Assembly: GCF_040412425.1 (NCBI RefSeq)
Contig: NC_089753.1
Location: forward strand, 34,361,413 to 34,425,412
DNA length: 64,000 bases
DNA from: Macrobrachium rosenbergii
Taxonomy: Eukaryota; Arthropoda; Malacostraca; Decapoda; Palaemonidae
Direction of reading: 5' to 3'
Positions 59,980-64,000 of this stretch are shown in pieces. Within the stretch, counting starts at the first letter, position 1. Every line of letters begins with the position of its first letter. A program made the translations under genes and the position numbers. Below the pieces are notes generated by a model. It saw only the letters and a program-made list of their open reading frames with translations, made no database searches and had not been told where the DNA came from.

Positions 59980-60125
59980 GAGATATCATTTCCTTTTGCC
60001 ATGCCATCATACCAGTCCTATCTAGGCCTTTTTTCCACCCACATTTTTCTCAATAATACTCTCATTCTCTCCCCATGACCGAAGCACCTACGTTGCGGCC
60101 ACTTAGATTTTTTCACTCCTACTTT
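59980..60125 (-). pseudogene. Possible strongly decayed LINE C-terminal relic
   Basis: On the minus strand, in shifting frames, words such as CFGHGERMR and RPR.DWYDGMAKG appear. They recall the xWxGHVxRM...RGRPRxRWxDG region of LINE ORF2. Stops interrupt it, and the similarity may be chance. Confidence 0.3.
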
Positions 60126-60260
60126 TTGTATAATAACTTGATAAAATTAAGTTTTAGTCCTCTTGCATTCAATATTTACAGTGCATCTCCGCAGGAACGA
60201 GTTAGCACAACCATCTCTTTATACTCAGTTCAACTTAAGTCTCCTTAACTTAATCTAGCC

Positions 60261-60625
60261 CAGCGTATAATCAAGGTCACCGAAAACAGATCTATCTTTC
60301 GGTGGTCTCGCTATAATGCTGTATGAGCCGCGGCCCATGAAACTTTAACTACGACCCAGTGGTGGCCTGTCCTTAATTGTTGCCAGAAGCACGATCATGG
60401 GTAACTTTAACCTTAAATAAAATAAAAACTACTGAGGCTAGAGGGCTGCAATTTGGTATGTTTGATGATTGGAGGGCGGATGATCAACATACCAATTTGC
60501 AGCCCTCTAGCCTCAGTGGTTTTTTTCAGATCTGCGGGCGGACAGAAGAAGCTCGGACAGAATAAAGTGCGGACGGACAGACAAATAGCCATCTCCCTAG
60601 TTTTCTTTCACATAAAACTAAAAAT
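60261..60625 (+). repeat. Family B copy 15 (subfamily II, 5'-truncated)
   Basis: Starts CAGCGTATAATCAAGGTCACC. The second hairpin and central inverted repeat are intact. Confidence 0.9.
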
Positions 60626-60794
60626 GGGTTAAAGGTGTATTTATAAATGCCTCTTTGAGAATGGAGTCGCATCTCGACAGAAATGAAAAATGGAGAGTCT
60701 TCTTCCTCATTTTTTTTCCGATGTCATTCACACGATGAATCGAAAATGTGTTTTCCTATCCTGTCATAGTTACGTAAGAGGTAATGTAATCTCC

Positions 60795-60822
60795 CTCCCT
60801 CTCTCTCTCTCTCTCTCTCTCT
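60795..60822. repeat. Short (CT)n
   Basis: About 14 CT units. Confidence 0.9.
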
Positions 60823-61010
60823 AAGCTGAAAAAGTGTGGTGCCCAAGATAACTTTTCTCGTAGCTAAGAATCCAGTGAGTCATCAATGATGAGTTTTTCA
60901 CTATAATGTCTCAGAATAGTAACCCTCACTTACGCTCAACCTTCTTTTATATGGGATCAGCGCCTGCTTCAGGGAGGAAGACTCCCATTCCTGTTCCATC
61001 CTTAGAATTG

Positions 61011-61326
61011 ACTTGAATTGAATACAGAATTTAGGCCAAAGGCCAAGCACTGGGACCTATGAAGTCATTCAGCGCTGAAACGGAAATTGACAGTAAAAGG
61101 TTTGAAAGGTGTAACAGGAGGAAAACCTCAAAGCAGTTGCACTATGAATCAACTGTTAGGAGAGGGTGAGAAGTGAGATGGAAGAAAGAGAATATGAAAG
61201 GAGGTAGAGTAAAAAGAACGAAAGGGGTTGCAGCTAGGGGCCTAAAAAAAGCATGCTGTAAGGAACCTAAAGAAATGCCTACAGTGCACCGCATGAGGTG
61301 CACTGACGGCACTGCCCCCCTACGGG
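61011..61326 (+). repeat. Family A copy 16
   Basis: Complete; CTTGAATTGAATACAG to CCCCCCTACGGG. The terminal hairpin is perfect. Confidence 0.9.
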
Positions 61327-61900
61327 TTTTATACTAATACTCGAAGGCTTCCATACGGATATGGAATAAGATATTGGGGAGATGATGATGTTGATGATGA
61401 TGAATATGATGATGATAATGATGACCGTAAGTAAAGAAACAGACTGAACGATTCAGTGATAAAGGGAAGTGGAAGATAACAAGAATAATAAGTAAAAACA
61501 TATGCAGAGCATCCGATTTCAATTAATAAATCATGGTAAATATAATGTCTCCTATAATCCTCTCCTCACCTTCCTCTACTCTACCTCAAACACCGCCTGC
61601 AACCCACACCATTCAACTGATCGCTAAGTACTAAGATGAAGCATTAATTATGAACATCTACCTTTTTCCTCTTTTCTTTAAACCAGCGGCTGCGATGCAA
61701 AACAGCTGACTTACCATCAAACACAAAAACCGAGCACTAATCGCCCTCTGGTATTCTGTTGCTTTTTTACTCTTCTTTTTTCCAGATACCAGCTGCGAAC
61801 CACAACAGTTGACTGCCCACAAAGTTTAAATTAAAGCTTAGGTCATCAGAAACGTGAGAAGTCACAAAAGGTAGTCCACTTATTTAGGTCTTCTCTTGTA
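61327..61900. other. Unassigned sequence with a (GATGAT)n stretch
   Basis: GATGATGATGTTGATGATGA at about 61381-61423; otherwise nothing recognised. Confidence 0.35.
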
Positions 61901-61961
61901 AGCTAAGAAACCAGGGCTCCTCGTTTGTGAGCCGAGTGTGCTACCACTATACCAAGTGGCC

Positions 61962-61966
<5 letters not shown>
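61895..61966 (-). mobile_element. tRNA-like sequence (SINE head or tRNA relic)
   Basis: On the minus strand GGCCACTTGGTATAGTGG and TAGCACACTCGGCTCACAA resemble the start of a tRNA(Val)-type gene with anticodon-loop-like CTCACAA. GCCCTGGTTTC follows where a B box would be, but that box is poor. It abuts a GA array. A functional tRNA is unlikely. Confidence 0.4.
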
Positions 61967-62030
<64 letters not shown>

Positions 62031-62078
62031 AAATCAAAATACTTTATTCCATCAAAAATAATTACATACATTTCAAAG

Positions 62079-62140
<62 letters not shown>

Positions 62141-62189
62141 CAGTAAAAATATTTGATTCCGTAACAAATGGTTATTACGTTCATTTCAT

Positions 62190-62239
<50 letters not shown>

Positions 62240-62347
62240 CAAAGTCAAAATACTTTATTCCATCAAAAATGGTTATTACATACATTTCAGAGAGAGAGAG
62301 AGAGAGTCAAAATCAAAATACATTACGCCATCAAACTACATACATTT

Positions 62348-62406
<59 letters not shown>
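61967..62406. repeat. Five (GA)n arrays with a duplicated about 50-bp spacer
   Basis: GA arrays at about 61967-62027, 62082-62137, 62193-62237, 62289-62307 and 62351-62406. Spacers carry TCAAAATCAAAATACTTTA and ACATACATTTCA. Confidence 0.95.
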
Positions 62407-62408
<2 letters not shown>

Positions 62409-62671
62409 CGTATTTCCCCAGTAACTAAATCTTTCATCTTCCATCAGCCACGGCGGGCAAACTGCTGCATCTACATAACCCAATAACTTCTACCTGAGCG
62501 AGAGAGGTTCCCCGTCAGACAAACGCATTAACTTCGACAATATGGCCCCACGCGGTATCGCTCACAGTTGATTGGCATTCGGAGGAGAATATTATTGTCC
62601 TTCTCTTTGCTTCGACAATACTTTTGTATGCTGACGGTAGACAGAACTTGTCTCGATATTTACCCCTTTTT

Positions 62672-63067
62672 TAGTTTTCTGTAAAAGAAAATTATTATGC
62701 CGGCTTGTCTGTCCGTCCGCACTTTTTTCTGTCCGCCCTCACATCTTAAAAACTACTGAGGCTAGAGGGCTGCATATTGGTACGTTGATCATCCACCGGC
62801 CAGTCATCAAACATACCAAATTGCAGCCCTCTAGCCTCAGTAGTTTTTATTTTATTTAAGGTTAAAGTTTGCCATAATCGTGCTTCTGGCAACGATAGGA
62901 TAGGCCACCACCGGGCCGTGGTTAAAGTTTCATGGGTCGCAGCTCATACAGCATTATACCGAGATCACCGAAAGATACATCTATTTTCGGTGGCCCTGAT
63001 CATGCGCTGTAGCGGCTGCAAAGAAAACTCGATTGCGGCGAAGAAACTGCGGCGCATTTTTTTACTT
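62672..63067 (-). repeat. Family B copy 16 (subfamily II)
   Basis: Reverse orientation, complete, with GTAGCGGCTGCAAAGAAAACT near the 5' end and the outer hairpin mutated (GCGGCGAAGAAACTGCGGCGC). Confidence 0.9.
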
Positions 63068-63375
63068 TTTTTTATGATGCGGAATTCATCTAATTTGGGT
63101 CCACAGTCACGAAGATTGAAATAGAATATATGGATAAAAAGGTATTTAAGGTATTTTGCTCTATCATTCATAAAAAGTCAAGTTAATTTCATTTATGTCT
63201 TTGATAAAACAGAAACTTAATGAGAGAATTGTACCACAGTTTTATAAATAAAATTTGTCATTAACCATTTCTGTCAATGATGCGCAATTTTATATCAACT
63301 TCCATTACGTTATGATCCATCATTCTAGAGGAGCAAGGTATACCTCAGGCCATACAGGAATTCCATTAAAACGCA

Positions 63376-63379
<4 letters not shown>

Positions 63380-63438
<59 letters not shown>
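63380..63438. repeat. (GA)n microsatellite
   Basis: About 29 GA units. Confidence 0.95.
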
Positions 63439-63439
<1 letters not shown>

Positions 63440-63620
63440 AGCTTTGTATCCATTCAAATGGATACGATCAATCACGGCTGCATGAAAGCAAACGCTGCAT
63501 GTTGATTCAGAATGCAAGCGGGTATGAGCGAGTAGTCCATACCCACGTAATGTCAGATCTTTACCACAAAATCATAATCCATTATTTTTCATAAGAGGGG
63601 TGTCCTTGAATGTAAACAAG

Positions 63621-63967
63621 TAATAAATGCGCCGAAGTTTCTTGGGCGCAATCGAGTTTTCTGTACAGTGTATACTGCTGTATGAAACTCTCAGCCACGG
63701 CCCATGAAACTCTCAGCCTGGCGTGGTGGCCTGCGTTGTTGCGTTGCCAGACGCACGATCACGGCTAATTTTAACCTTAAATAAAACAAAAACTACTGAG
63801 GCTAGAGGGCTGTAATTTGTTATGTTTGATGATTGGAGGGTGGATGATCGACATACCAATTTGCAGCCCCCTAGCCTCACTAGCTTTTAAGATCTGAGGC
63901 CGAACAGAACAATTGCGGATGGACAGACAAAGCCATCTCAATTGTTTTCTTTTACAAAAAACTAAAA
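63621..63967 (+). repeat. Family B copy 17 (subfamily I)
   Basis: Lacks the second hairpin of subfamily II; the GGCACC hairpin has been reduced to GCGTTGCCAG. The central inverted repeat is present with CTAGCCTCACTAGC on the right. Confidence 0.85.
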
Positions 63968-64000
63968 CCTCCCAAATGTTAATTTTAAGAGAAGTGAGGT

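Overview
The window looks like nuclear DNA from a decapod crustacean. The evidence is spliced genes, very dense dinucleotide and trinucleotide microsatellites (TA, GA/CT, CA/GT, TAA, GGA), tRNA-derived SINEs, LINE fragments, a hAT transposon, and two dispersed families that together occur more than 30 times in 64 kb. The species cannot be fixed from sequence alone.

From the left edge to 19325 the window carries the 3' end of one + strand host gene, a multi-PDZ scaffold protein. Six coding exons can be placed by splice sites and reading phase: 6401-6506 (end of one PDZ domain); 10383-10461, a 31-nt microexon 15866-15896, 16990-17106 and 18272-18414 (a complete second PDZ domain and its C-terminal flank); and 18809-19325 (low-complexity tail and stop). 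The earlier exons lie left of the window. The introns are filled with microsatellites, minisatellites, SINE and LINE pieces and the two dispersed families.

From 19326 to 64000 I recognise no host gene. The main landmark is a 3.66-kb hAT element (28526-32180) with matching terminal inverted repeats and a perfect 8-bp target duplication. Its transposase gene is nearly full length but broken by three one-base frameshifts next to A-rich stretches. Two imperfect foldback structures follow (32228-32670 and 35032-35544). At 50815-52865 there is a 2-kb minisatellite of about 30-bp monomers with a 310-bp higher-order repeat.

Dispersed repeats: family A (about 300 bp, 16 copies, 15 in one orientation) and family B (about 350-400 bp, 17 copies plus a fragment, two hairpin-defined subfamilies) do not match a class I can name with certainty. 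SINE C has a tRNA-like head and a (TAA)n tail. It shares its 3' end with a LINE fragment at 48960-49425, which is therefore its probable mobilising partner. SINE D occurs once full length with a 14-bp target duplication and once nested inside a family B copy. At least five LINE ORF2 fragments are present, all decayed. No rRNA, functional tRNA, CRISPR or viral gene was seen.
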